A stretch of DNA of 14,150 bases from an uncultured Eubacterium sp. (GTDB lineage Bacteria; Bacillota; Clostridia; Lachnospirales; Lachnospiraceae). The translations under genes and the position numbers were made by a program. Each line of letters starts with the position of its first letter. Position 1 is the first letter of the stretch. The notes beneath the pieces are model-generated. The model ran no database searches. It saw only the letters and a list, made by a program, of their open reading frames with translations, and was not told where the DNA came from. This document shows, in pieces, positions 1 to 5,882 of the stretch. Location: the NCBI GenBank assembly GCA_910585745.1, contig CAJUFM010000074.1:1-14150 (forward strand), read 5' to 3'.

Positions 1-333
1 ATCCCGCAAGTATTGCCGCTGCAATATGCTGGCAGTCATCAAAACTTTTTTGTTTTAAGATTCCAAAGTCAATAAACTTTCCAGCCAATTTAATGGTATC
101 TTCATCCGTCTCAATTATATTATAATCTATCTGGTCAAGATAATTCAATAATATTTTCAATTTTTATTCATTACATCCACTGATCTAATTACAATGTCTG
201 AAATATAAACCTTATATACCTTATTTCTGAATAATTCCCACAAATCCAGTGTATTCTGTATCTTCTCCGGTGCATCCGCCTGATACAGATAACTGACTAC
301 AGAAGTGTCTAAATAAACTTTAAGTTTCCGCAT
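1..333 (-). pseudogene. PIN-domain ribonuclease-like gene, frameshifted and cut by the window edge
   Basis: From the ATG at 333, with GGAGAAGG upstream, the first frame gives 58 residues beginning MRKLKVYLDTSVVSYLYQ. This is the N-terminal PIN strand, with an acidic metal-ligand candidate at Asp9. It stops at TGA 159-157. The continuation is in another frame: NYLDQIDYNIIETDEDT, then a segment with FDDCQHIAAAILA that carries the later PIN acidic residues and runs off position 1. The join near 155-170 needs an indel, probably with loss of two or three codons. PIN proteins are metal-dependent RNases, often toxins of VapBC-type pairs, but no antitoxin gene is visible upstream on the minus strand. 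The family call is moderately sure. Inactivation is read directly from the two frames, unless the sequence has an error there. Confidence 0.72.
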
Positions 334-357
334 AATACCTTCTCCTTTTCACAATAT

Positions 358-380
358 AGTATATCACAATTTTTTCATTT
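358..380 (-). promoter_or_regulatory. possible -10 region for the PIN gene
   Basis: On the minus strand TATACT (363-358) is preceded by TGA, close to an extended -10 (TGnTATAAT). It lies about 25 nt upstream of the PIN ATG. No good -35 stands at the expected distance, so the call rests on the -10 alone. Confidence 0.3.
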
Positions 381-488
381 CACGATTTTATGGTGCAGGA
401 CAAATCCCCTTTAAAAAGGAGCGGTTTCTAATCCATTTCTCAATTTTTATATCATCTGTTCATTCATCTTCTGCCTTCCCTTTCTCTT

Positions 489-818
489 CTATTTCCCCGT
501 CAACCCATAGCTCTCCTGGATCATCCGCCTTATGTCTTCCTCTGGCACAGTGCCGTCTAAAATAATCGAATTCCAATATTTCTTATTCAAATGGTAAGCC
601 GGGATCACCGAATCAAATGCCTTGCTCCAGAAATCCCGCCATTCAGGATCACACTTGACATTGATCCATATATTCCCTTCTCGCTCAAAAATCCAGGAAA
701 ATACCTTACGGCTATCTTTATGACGGATCACCGTCCAGTTTGGATCACGAAAAGGATAATCCTCATAACAGCCGCCCAGTGACAGGCAATACTGGATAGC
801 TTCTTGTCGTGTCCTCAT
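489..818 (-). CDS. MmcQ/YjbR family protein
   Basis: This is a complete 109-aa protein with GGAGG just upstream of its ATG at 818. The pattern matches the MmcQ/YjbR (DUF419) family of small CyaY-like-fold proteins: an N-terminal helix (MRTRQEAIQYCLSL), a Y-E-D-Y-P-F motif near residues 18-23, a central strand pair around KVFSWIFEREGNIWINVK, and the typical PAYHLNKKYWNSIILDGT block (residues 73-90) before a C-terminal helix. The family is common in Firmicutes as a single-gene unit. Its biochemical role is not firmly established; DNA-binding roles have been suggested for relatives. Length is normal and the frame is intact. It reads toward the PIN relic with about 155 nt between them. There is no sign of operon partners. 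Confidence 0.85.
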   Translation of the reverse strand: MRTRQEAIQYCLSLGGCYEDYPFRDPNWTVIRHKDSRKVFSWIFEREGNIWINVKCDPEWRDFWSKAFDSVIPAYHLNKKYWNSIILDGTVPEEDIRRMIQESYGLTGK

Positions 819-845
819 TTTTTCCTCCGTGGCTTATTTGTTTAT

Positions 846-874
846 GTTTTAACTTAGTAATAAGTCTATCACAA
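846..874 (-). promoter_or_regulatory. possible promoter for the MmcQ/YjbR gene
   Basis: On the minus strand TTGTGA (874-869) and TAAAAC (851-846) are separated by 17 nt, each with four of six consensus matches, about 28 nt ahead of the ATG. The spacer holds a small ACTTA/TAAGT inverted repeat. This is a weak prediction. Confidence 0.3.
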
Positions 875-954
875 TTCCCTGCCGCTTTCCATCACTTTCT
901 AATATCCCTTTCTCTCTCCTTTCCCGCTTTCCGTACTCCAGAGCTTGCAAACGA

Positions 955-983
955 TTGACACCAACCTCCGCCTATGTTAAGAT
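955..983 (+). promoter_or_regulatory. sigma-A-type promoter for the amino acid ABC operon
   Basis: A perfect TTGACA (955-960) is followed after exactly 17 nt by TAAGAT (978-983, four of six matches). Transcription would start near 990 and give a leader of about 250 nt before the ATG at 1241, which holds the inverted repeats described separately. The rest of 819-1077 shows no other gene. Confidence 0.5.
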
Positions 984-1077
984 AATCCTTGTTATGATAT
1001 TACATACCGTCCTGTTTTCTGTCTTATGGAGAATTTGACAAAATACCGGCGGTACAAGAAAAGAAACATGGAGGCTA

Positions 1078-1113
1078 GTGTAAAAAATAAGCTCGATAGC
1101 TTATTTTTTACAC
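1078..1113 (+). repeat. perfect 16-bp inverted repeat in the ABC operon leader
   Basis: Positions 1078-1093 (gtgtaaaaaataagct) are repeated inverted at 1098-1113, around a four-base loop cgat. The right arm contains TTTTTT and the left arm AAAAAA, so the core hairpin could serve as a bidirectional intrinsic terminator. It could equally be an RNA structural element or a palindromic repeat. It lies after the predicted promoter and before the operon, so if it terminated transcription it would be an attenuator. Confidence 0.7.
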
Positions 1114-1145
1114 AGCTATTTGTGCCGAGAACGTCACAAATAGCT
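1114..1145 (+). promoter_or_regulatory. second leader hairpin, loop complementary to the SD-proximal sequence
   Basis: The arms agctatttgtg (1114-1124) and cacaaatagct (1135-1145) form a perfect 11-bp stem, starting directly after the first inverted repeat. The ten-base loop ccgagaacgt (1125-1134) is the exact reverse complement of 1218-1227, which ends four bases before GGAGG at 1231-1235. TTTTAT overlaps and follows the right arm, as in an intrinsic terminator. Either a pseudoknot or two competing folds are possible. No known riboswitch class is recognised. Confidence 0.55.
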
Positions 1146-1154
1146 TTTATCCGA

Positions 1155-1200
1155 CAAGAGAAACTGCATACGCAAGCTGATTCAACAGTTTTTTCTCTTG
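1155..1200 (+). repeat. third leader inverted repeat
   Basis: Positions 1155-1166 (caagagaaactg) pair with 1186-1200 (cagttttttctcttg), leaving three unpaired T residues on the right arm and a loop of about 19 nt. It lies between the second hairpin and the sequence complementary to that hairpin's loop, so it could be enclosed by the long-range pairing. Confidence 0.55.
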
Positions 1201-1240
1201 CGGTTCCTCGAACATAAACGTTCTCGGAATGGAGGAAATC

Positions 1241-2056
1241 ATGAAAAAGAAATTACTGGCGTTACTGCTTATGAGCGCATGCGTATTCACATCCCTTACC
1301 GGCTGCGGCGGGGAAGATGCAAAAGAAGGACAGACATCTTCCGGCGGACAGAAATTTACTGTAGGATTCGACGCGGAGTATCCCCCGTATGGTTATATGG
1401 ACGACAATGGGGATTACACCGGCTTTGACCTGGAACTGGCTGCCGAAGTGTGCAAATTAAACAACTGGGAACTGGTCAAACAGCCCATCGTCTGGGACAA
1501 CAAGGACAACGAGCTGAATTCCGGCGCCCTGGACTGTATCTGGAACGGTTTCACGATGAATGGCAGAGAGGATAAGTACACCTGGTCCGATCCTTACGTT
1601 GACAACAGCCAGGTGGTGGTTGTGGCAAAGGATTCCGGTATTTCCGCTCCAGCTGATCTGAAAGACAAAACCGTGGGCGTTCAGGCCGCTTCTGCTGCCC
1701 TGGACCTTCTGAAAAGCAACGAAGAGGGTGGACAAAAGGCACTTTCTGACACCTTCAAGGCACTTCAGGAGTTCGCCGACTACAACACCGCTTTTGTCGA
1801 ACTGGAGGCTGGCTCTATCGATGCCATCGCCATGGATATCGGTGTGGCACAGTACCAGATCAAAAACCGCGGAGACGGTAAATACATCATTCTGGATGAG
1901 CACCTCAATTCAGAAAAATATGCCATCGGATTCAAACTCGGCAACGAAGAACTTCGCGACAAAGTGAACAAATCTCTTCACGACCTGAAAGCGAATGGCA
2001 AATTCGATGAGTTGGCAAAGAAATATGAATTAAGCGAAATGACCTGCTTAGAATAA
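1241..2056 (+). CDS. amino acid ABC transporter, substrate-binding lipoprotein
   Basis: This is a 271-aa extracytoplasmic solute-binding protein of family 3 (SBP_bac_3). The ATG at 1241 is preferred over the in-frame ATG at 1229, because GGAGG (1231-1235) sits 5 nt before the former and inside the latter. The signal peptide has a Lys-rich N-terminus, a hydrophobic core and a lipobox LTGC, with the lipidated Cys at residue 22. The mature domain opens with VGFDAEYPPYGYMDDNGDYT. Arg109, in the NGRED segment, fits the conserved ligand-carboxylate Arg, and Asp199 (AMDIG) fits the amino-group contact. These point to a polar amino acid ligand, but which one cannot be read from the sequence. The protein delivers its ligand to the permease and ATPase encoded directly downstream. 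It is the first gene of the operon, behind a structured leader. Confidence 0.93.
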   Translation: MKKKLLALLLMSACVFTSLTGCGGEDAKEGQTSSGGQKFTVGFDAEYPPYGYMDDNGDYTGFDLELAAEVCKLNNWELVKQPIVWDNKDNELNSGALDCIWNGFTMNGREDKYTWSDPYVDNSQVVVVAKDSGISAPADLKDKTVGVQAASAALDLLKSNEEGGQKALSDTFKALQEFADYNTAFVELEAGSIDAIAMDIGVAQYQIKNRGDGKYIILDEHLNSEKYAIGFKLGNEELRDKVNKSLHDLKANGKFDELAKKYELSEMTCLE

Positions 2057-2069
2057 GGAGCAATTACAT

Positions 2070-2717
2070 ATGAGTTTTTCCATGATGCTTTCCCAGATGT
2101 CTGAGGGTATGTTAAATACCCTCGGCGTCTTTATTCTCACTCTTCTGTTTTCCATGCCCCTCGGTTTTGTGGTGGCATTTGGCAGAATGTCAAAATGTCG
2201 GCCGATTAGCGGCTTTACCCGCATCTTTATTTCCATCATGCGGGGGACGCCTCTGATGCTGCAGCTTATGGTGGTGTACTTTTTCCCCTATTATCTGTTC
2301 GGTCTTTCCATCGGAGCCTGGCGATTTCCCGCTATCATCCTTGGATTTTCCATTAACTATGCGGCGTATTTCGCCGAAATATACCGCTCTGGCATCGAAG
2401 CGATTCCAAAGGGACAGTACGAAGCCGCTGCTATCCTGGGCTACAACAAGGTCCAGACCTTTTTGAAGATCATTCTTCCCCAGGTCATCAAGATCATTCT
2501 TCCTTCGGTGACCAACGAGGTCATTACCCTTGTCAAAGACACCTCTCTTGCCTACTCCCTTTCCTATATGGAAATGTTCAGTATAGCAAAACAGATCGCC
2601 GCAAGAGAGACCACTCTGATGCCTTTTGCCATCTCCGCTGTCTTCTATTACATCTTTAACCTTCTGGTGACATTTGTGATGGAAAAGCTGGAGAAAAAAA
2701 TGAATTACTATAAATAG
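2070..2717 (+). CDS. amino acid ABC transporter, permease
   Basis: This is a 215-aa inner-membrane permease of the HisM/GlnP type (BPD_transp_1). Several hydrophobic segments are visible, about residues 15-38, 60-80, 85-103 and 187-205. The cytoplasmic EAA loop lies near 109-140 (EAIPKGQYEAAAILGYNK), which is the docking site for the ATPase. The segment TLVKDTSLAYSLS near 153-165 is characteristic of polar amino acid permeases. AAGGAG overlaps the end of the binding-protein gene, 13 nt separate the two genes, and the next gene follows after 8 nt. Only one permease gene is present, so the complex presumably uses a homodimer. The frame is intact and the length normal. Confidence 0.94.
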   Translation: MSFSMMLSQMSEGMLNTLGVFILTLLFSMPLGFVVAFGRMSKCRPISGFTRIFISIMRGTPLMLQLMVVYFFPYYLFGLSIGAWRFPAIILGFSINYAAYFAEIYRSGIEAIPKGQYEAAAILGYNKVQTFLKIILPQVIKIILPSVTNEVITLVKDTSLAYSLSYMEMFSIAKQIAARETTLMPFAISAVFYYIFNLLVTFVMEKLEKKMNYYK

Positions 2718-2725
2718 AGGAGGAA

Positions 2726-3490
2726 ATGGCTTTGAATTATCTACTGGAAATGAATCATGTAAAAAAATCCTTTGCGGATCTGGAAGTACTCAAAGATATT
2801 TCCCTAAAGGTAGCGGAGGGCGAAGTGCTCTCTATCATCGGTCCCTCCGGTTCCGGCAAATCCACCCTCCTGCGATGTGCCACCCTGCTGGAGAAAATGG
2901 ATTACGGAGATCTGAGCTATCTGGGCAGAACTGCTGCCTTCATCCAGGGAAATACCTGTGTCTATGCCAAAAATGCAGAACTTGAGACCATCAAAGAATC
3001 CTTTGGACTGGTTTTTCAGAACTTTAACCTGTTTCCTCACTACACCGTTATAAAAAACATTACGGACGCACCGCTTCATGTGCAGAAACGCCCGAAGGCA
3101 GAAGTCATGAAAGAGGCAGAAGATCTTTTAAAGAAAATGGGGTTGAGCGATAAAGCGGACTATTATCCCCATCAGCTCTCCGGCGGACAGCAGCAGCGCG
3201 TCGCCATCGCCAGAGCTCTGGCGCTGAATCCAAAAGTTCTCTTTTTTGACGAACCAACCTCTGCGCTGGATCCGGAACTCACCGGAGAAGTCCTAAAGGT
3301 GATCCGATCCCTGGCAGAAGCCAAAATGACGATGGTGATCGTAACCCACGAGATGGAATTCGCCAAAAATATTTCTGACCGGATCATTTTCATGGATCAG
3401 GGTGTGATCGCAGTGGAAGGCACTCCAGAAGAGGTATTCCATTCCGATCATGTGCGGATGAATGAGTTTCTGGGGAAATTGAATCGATAG
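2726..3490 (+). CDS. amino acid ABC transporter, ATP-binding protein
   Basis: This is a 254-aa cytoplasmic ATPase of the GlnQ/HisP type that powers the importer. In ATG numbering, Walker A is GPSGSGKST at 39-47, the Q-loop Gln is at 98 (VFQNFNLFPH), the signature LSGGQQQR is at 151-158, Walker B with catalytic Glu is VLFFDE at 171-176, and the switch His is at 208. The stretch of about 30 residues before the Q-loop is longer than in enterobacterial GlnQ. The start is uncertain. GGAGG at 2719-2723 lies only 2 nt before the ATG at 2726 but 8 nt before an in-frame TTG at 2732, so the true start may be that TTG, giving 252 aa. It is the last gene of the operon, with a terminator hairpin about 10 nt downstream. 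Confidence 0.95.
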   Translation: MALNYLLEMNHVKKSFADLEVLKDISLKVAEGEVLSIIGPSGSGKSTLLRCATLLEKMDYGDLSYLGRTAAFIQGNTCVYAKNAELETIKESFGLVFQNFNLFPHYTVIKNITDAPLHVQKRPKAEVMKEAEDLLKKMGLSDKADYYPHQLSGGQQQRVAIARALALNPKVLFFDEPTSALDPELTGEVLKVIRSLAEAKMTMVIVTHEMEFAKNISDRIIFMDQGVIAVEGTPEEVFHSDHVRMNEFLGKLNR

Positions 3491-3500
3491 GATACAAAAG

Positions 3501-3523
3501 ATGGGAGGGGCTGCCCCTCCCAT
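3501..3523. terminator. symmetrical terminator hairpin between convergent units
   Basis: The arms atgggagggg (3501-3510) and cccctcccat (3514-3523) pair perfectly around a three-base ctg. The stem is very GC-rich. On the minus strand CTTTTG follows; on the plus strand the tail is a weaker TCTCTATCT. It lies between the ABC operon (ending 3490) and the minus-strand TPR relic (ending 3531), so it probably ends transcription from both sides. Confidence 0.8.
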
Positions 3524-3530
3524 TCTCTAT

Positions 3531-3809
3531 CTAGTCTCTCATAGCTTCCTCCAGAAACTGTTTAAAATCCTCTTTTGGGTAATTTTCTTTATATATCATT
3601 TCCAGATTTTTATAACTAATTTGTGTATTGGGATGATTCTGTCCAAGTTTGGATTTACATATTTTATATGCTTTCAAGTAATAATTTATTGCTTCCTGGC
3701 TGCTTCCCTGGCTATCATACACCTCTGCCAATTCGTAATCAAGCTCTGCCATCTCCAAGTGTTCTGGACCAAGCAGTTTCTCTTTTATCTTTCGCGCATG
3801 CAACAACAT
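3531..3809 (-). pseudogene. TPR protein, C-terminal piece of a broken gene
   Basis: This 92-codon open stretch shows kinesin-light-chain-like TPR spacing: LLHARKIKEKLLGPEH, then MAELDYELAEVYDSQG, then AINYYLKAYKICKSKLG QNHP, about one and a half repeats, then a helical tail. The piece is far too short for a TPR scaffold. Upstream the repeat continues in a different frame, as the end of the segment at 3818-4111. Adding one A to the A-run at the junction would restore SEKMLLHARK in frame. I therefore read it as the 3' part of a single broken gene, not an independent gene. TPR proteins mediate protein-protein contacts; no specific partner can be inferred. It could be called a short CDS if a start at the ATG were used, but no SD precedes that ATG. 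Confidence 0.6.
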
Positions 3810-3817
3810 TTTTCACT

Positions 3818-4111
3818 CTAAGAATAATGCCCTTTGTCTTTCTCCTCTTTTGCCTGCTCGATCAAAACATATGCCTCTGTCAATTTTTGTTTTAATAACT
3901 CCGAATCCTCCACATTCTCTAACACCAGTTCATCTTCTTCTGGAATGATTTTTTCCTCTTTTACTGGTCCTGTCTCATGATCACCAAATAAAATGCGGAG
4001 CTTTACAAAAGAGTAAAAATCGTATGCTACACATACCAAATCTGCAAAGCATTTTTCCGATAAACGAGGATTTTTACAGCTATATTCCCCAGTCCCCATT
4101 CCCTGCTTCAT
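3818..4111 (-). pseudogene. N-terminal piece of the same broken TPR-type gene, unknown N-terminal domain
   Basis: This is 97 codons from the ATG at 4111, which lies 1 nt after the NUDIX stop and has no clear SD. The first 45 residues are Cys- and aromatic-rich (CKNPRLSEKCFADLVCVAYD) and I do not recognise them. Residues 48-70 are acidic, and the end (KLTEAYVLIEQAKEEKDKG) has helix-A TPR character. A TAG stops it at 3818, after which the TPR frame resumes one base out of register. A single base change (for example GAG to TAG) plus loss of one A would explain both lesions. The close spacing to the NUDIX gene suggests it was the last cistron of that unit. It may still be translated as a short protein. 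Confidence 0.5.
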
Positions 4112-4112
4112 T

Positions 4113-4604
4113 TTAAAACTCAGTCATCTCTATAAATACCACCTTTTCCCCATCTGCAATTCCACCATATATCATATCCGTTTTACAGCCCACATCCAGA
4201 TAGTGTTGTATCACATATTTTGACGTAAATGGCATTTCCAGAGACGACAATTCAGAGAAATCAAACCATCTGCTGATACCTTCATTGGATGAGAACTCCC
4301 TATCAACACCCTCCTTCAGATCAGCAAAGAAATAATAATTCTGGCGTATCTCTCCTTTAGTTCTTCGTAATGTCACGTACCGCAGACATAAGTTTTTTAT
4401 TTCATTTTCTGTTATGCCCAGTTCCTCCTGCAATTCACGTAACACGCAGGCTCTGGCATCATTTAATTCAAATTCCTCAAAATGCCCACCCGCAGAGCCA
4501 ACCCAGATATTATTGACCACTTTGCTTCCCTGTCGGTAGAGCAACAACATTTTATTTCCTTTGGATATGTATATCGATGTCATATTTCTTAATGTTCCGT
4601 CCAT
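4113..4604 (-). CDS. NUDIX hydrolase
   Basis: This is a 163-aa NUDIX pyrophosphohydrolase. It hydrolyses nucleoside-diphosphate-linked substrates of the 8-oxo-dGTP/NTP pyrophosphatase kind, though the exact substrate is unknown. The NUDIX box is clear: GGHFEEFELNDARACVLREL followed by QEELGI, with the metal-binding REL-x-EE core. The spacing between the first Glu and the RE pair is two residues longer than the textbook GX5EX7REUXEEXGU, a variation I believe occurs in this Firmicute subfamily. The ATG at 4604 is preferred, with a weak GGTGG 5 nt upstream; an in-frame TTG at 4616 would add four residues. It starts 48 nt after jetD on the same strand with no obvious terminator between, so it may be read from the Wadjet transcript. 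Confidence 0.88.
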   Translation of the reverse strand: MDGTLRNMTSIYISKGNKMLLLYRQGSKVVNNIWVGSAGGHFEEFELNDARACVLRELQEELGITENEIKNLCLRYVTLRRTKGEIRQNYYFFADLKEGVDREFSSNEGISRWFDFSELSSLEMPFTSKYVIQHYLDVGCKTDMIYGGIADGEKVVFIEMTEF

Positions 4605-4652
4605 AAAATCCACCAACTTTCAAAAAGTCACTGCTTATCCTGCCCTCTTAAC

Positions 4653-5882
4653 TCAATGGCAATTCACTACCTCCTGTTCCAGCTTGCCCCCCTGCTCCAG
4701 CATATAGGCCAGGGTGTCCCGGTAATCTTCCACAGCTGTCCTCTCTGCCACCTGCCTCGTCAGTTCATCATATAGTGCCTGGAGCCGCCTGCGGTCATTT
4801 GCCGTCAAGGGCAGGGTGCTTTCCTGATATTCCTCCAGGACTTTTCTATCCATCAGCAGGGACATGAAGGGGATCCCTGTCTTTCTCTTTAAATGTTCCA
4901 GTATGTAAAAACCGCCAGCATCGATATCTCCAAAGTGGCGGTATTCCACATGTGAATTCTGCTTATAAAGAAACAGGAGAAACTCCCGTTTCACCTTATT
5001 GTGGAAGCCACCCAGATAGACCACAAAGTCACTGCCAGAAGGGAACTCATGAAAGGTGGTCAGATTCTCGATGGTTACAATTCGTTCCCCCAGCACCTCT
5101 ACCTGCCGCAGTTCCTTTAGGGAACTGGTGGACAGCGCCAGATCTCCTTCTAATTGAGACAGGTCTATTTTTTGTGTCCCAAGATGGAGCCGGGCATTTC
5201 CCTTCATCATGACATAGGTCGGCGTCTGGACGATGCCACATTCTTCTAACACAGAATCCTTGTCTCCATACTCGCCATAGCGGAATAACAAGGTTTTCAA
5301 GCGGGGCGCCAGCTGTTCGAGACGTTTTGAATCCGCAAACAATTGTATGGAAAGGGTGCGGATAAAGGTTTCCTGCTCATTGGTGAGCGCAGCCGTAGCC
5401 AATTTCAACAGATCCCTGTAATCCTCCAGATCCTGTTCATAATATTCGATGTTCTTATTGCCCGCCATCCGCTCCTTCTGCGCTTCGATGTAATCCCACA
5501 ATGGCTGCAGTCTGCCCTCTATCTTCCGGCATTCCAGGCACAGTTCATCCCAGAACTCCGCGATGCGTGCCTGCTCTTCTTTCCGCGGGGTGCGCCCCAG
5601 AGCTTTGTAACATTCATCCAGCTTCTCCTGATTCAAAACCGCCTTTTTCAGAGTACCGTTTTTTTCTCTTTCCAGAAAAACAAAGGAAAGGCTTTCTAAT
5701 TCCTCCAGGGACTCATTGACATGGCAAAAGAGATCATACTCCGAATCATCTTTATAGCGGGGAAAAAGTCTGCCCACCGGGACGCTGAAACTCTGGCTGA
5801 CCTTATTGATCTCTAAAAATGTTTTACTTTTTTCGTATAAATCCAACAGGTGCTGCAGCACCTTTACCTGTATCTGGTTCAC
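4653..5882 (-). CDS. jetD: Wadjet nuclease subunit JetD
   Basis: This 409-aa protein is the nuclease of the Wadjet complex, which cleaves the circular DNA after the SMC motor has reeled it in. The N-terminal half is helical with a winged-helix-like start. The C-terminal half is the Toprim-like DUF2220 domain: an acidic Glu272 in TIENLTTFHEF, a glycine turn near 291 (YLGGFHNKVKREF), and the metal-binding pair Asp319 and Asp321 in FGDIDAGGF. Near the end, LEQE at 401-404 also fits the family. The start is GTG at 5882, and the GTGA tetranucleotide overlaps the jetC stop, implying translational coupling. The whole frame is intact, so the enzyme should be active. The Toprim fold is distantly related to topoisomerase VI and Spo11-type enzymes. 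It is the last jet gene. Confidence 0.93.
   Translation of the reverse strand: MNQIQVKVLQHLLDLYEKSKTFLEINKVSQSFSVPVGRLFPRYKDDSEYDLFCHVNESLEELESLSFVFLEREKNGTLKKAVLNQEKLDECYKALGRTPRKEEQARIAEFWDELCLECRKIEGRLQPLWDYIEAQKERMAGNKNIEYYEQDLEDYRDLLKLATAALTNEQETFIRTLSIQLFADSKRLEQLAPRLKTLLFRYGEYGDKDSVLEECGIVQTPTYVMMKGNARLHLGTQKIDLSQLEGDLALSTSSLKELRQVEVLGERIVTIENLTTFHEFPSGSDFVVYLGGFHNKVKREFLLFLYKQNSHVEYRHFGDIDAGGFYILEHLKRKTGIPFMSLLMDRKVLEEYQESTLPLTANDRRRLQALYDELTRQVAERTAVEDYRDTLAYMLEQGGKLEQEVVNCH

Noticed and set aside
411..430. cctttaaaaagg-like hairpin downstream of the MmcQ/YjbR gene as a terminator
   Set aside because: The pairing is short, the loop poor and no T-run follows in either direction.
1026..1217. 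63-codon plus-strand ORF in the ABC operon leader as a leader peptide
   Set aside because: It has no SD, and its codons run straight through the three inverted repeats, so the open frame is better explained by the palindromic structure. No run of a regulatory amino acid codon is seen.
1457..1903. 148-codon minus-strand ORF
   Set aside because: It lies entirely antisense to the binding-protein gene, has no family resemblance, and is a shadow of its codon bias.
1223..3490. Known riboswitch or T-box control of the amino acid importer
   Set aside because: I looked for a T-box GGTGGNACCGCG-type sequence and for S-box or lysine-box conserved cores in 984-1240 and found none.
3501..3821. 106-codon plus-strand ORF starting in the terminator
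   Set aside because: Its MGGAAPPI start is just the palindromic terminator, mirrored by an identical start on the other strand. The rest is antisense to the TPR relic.
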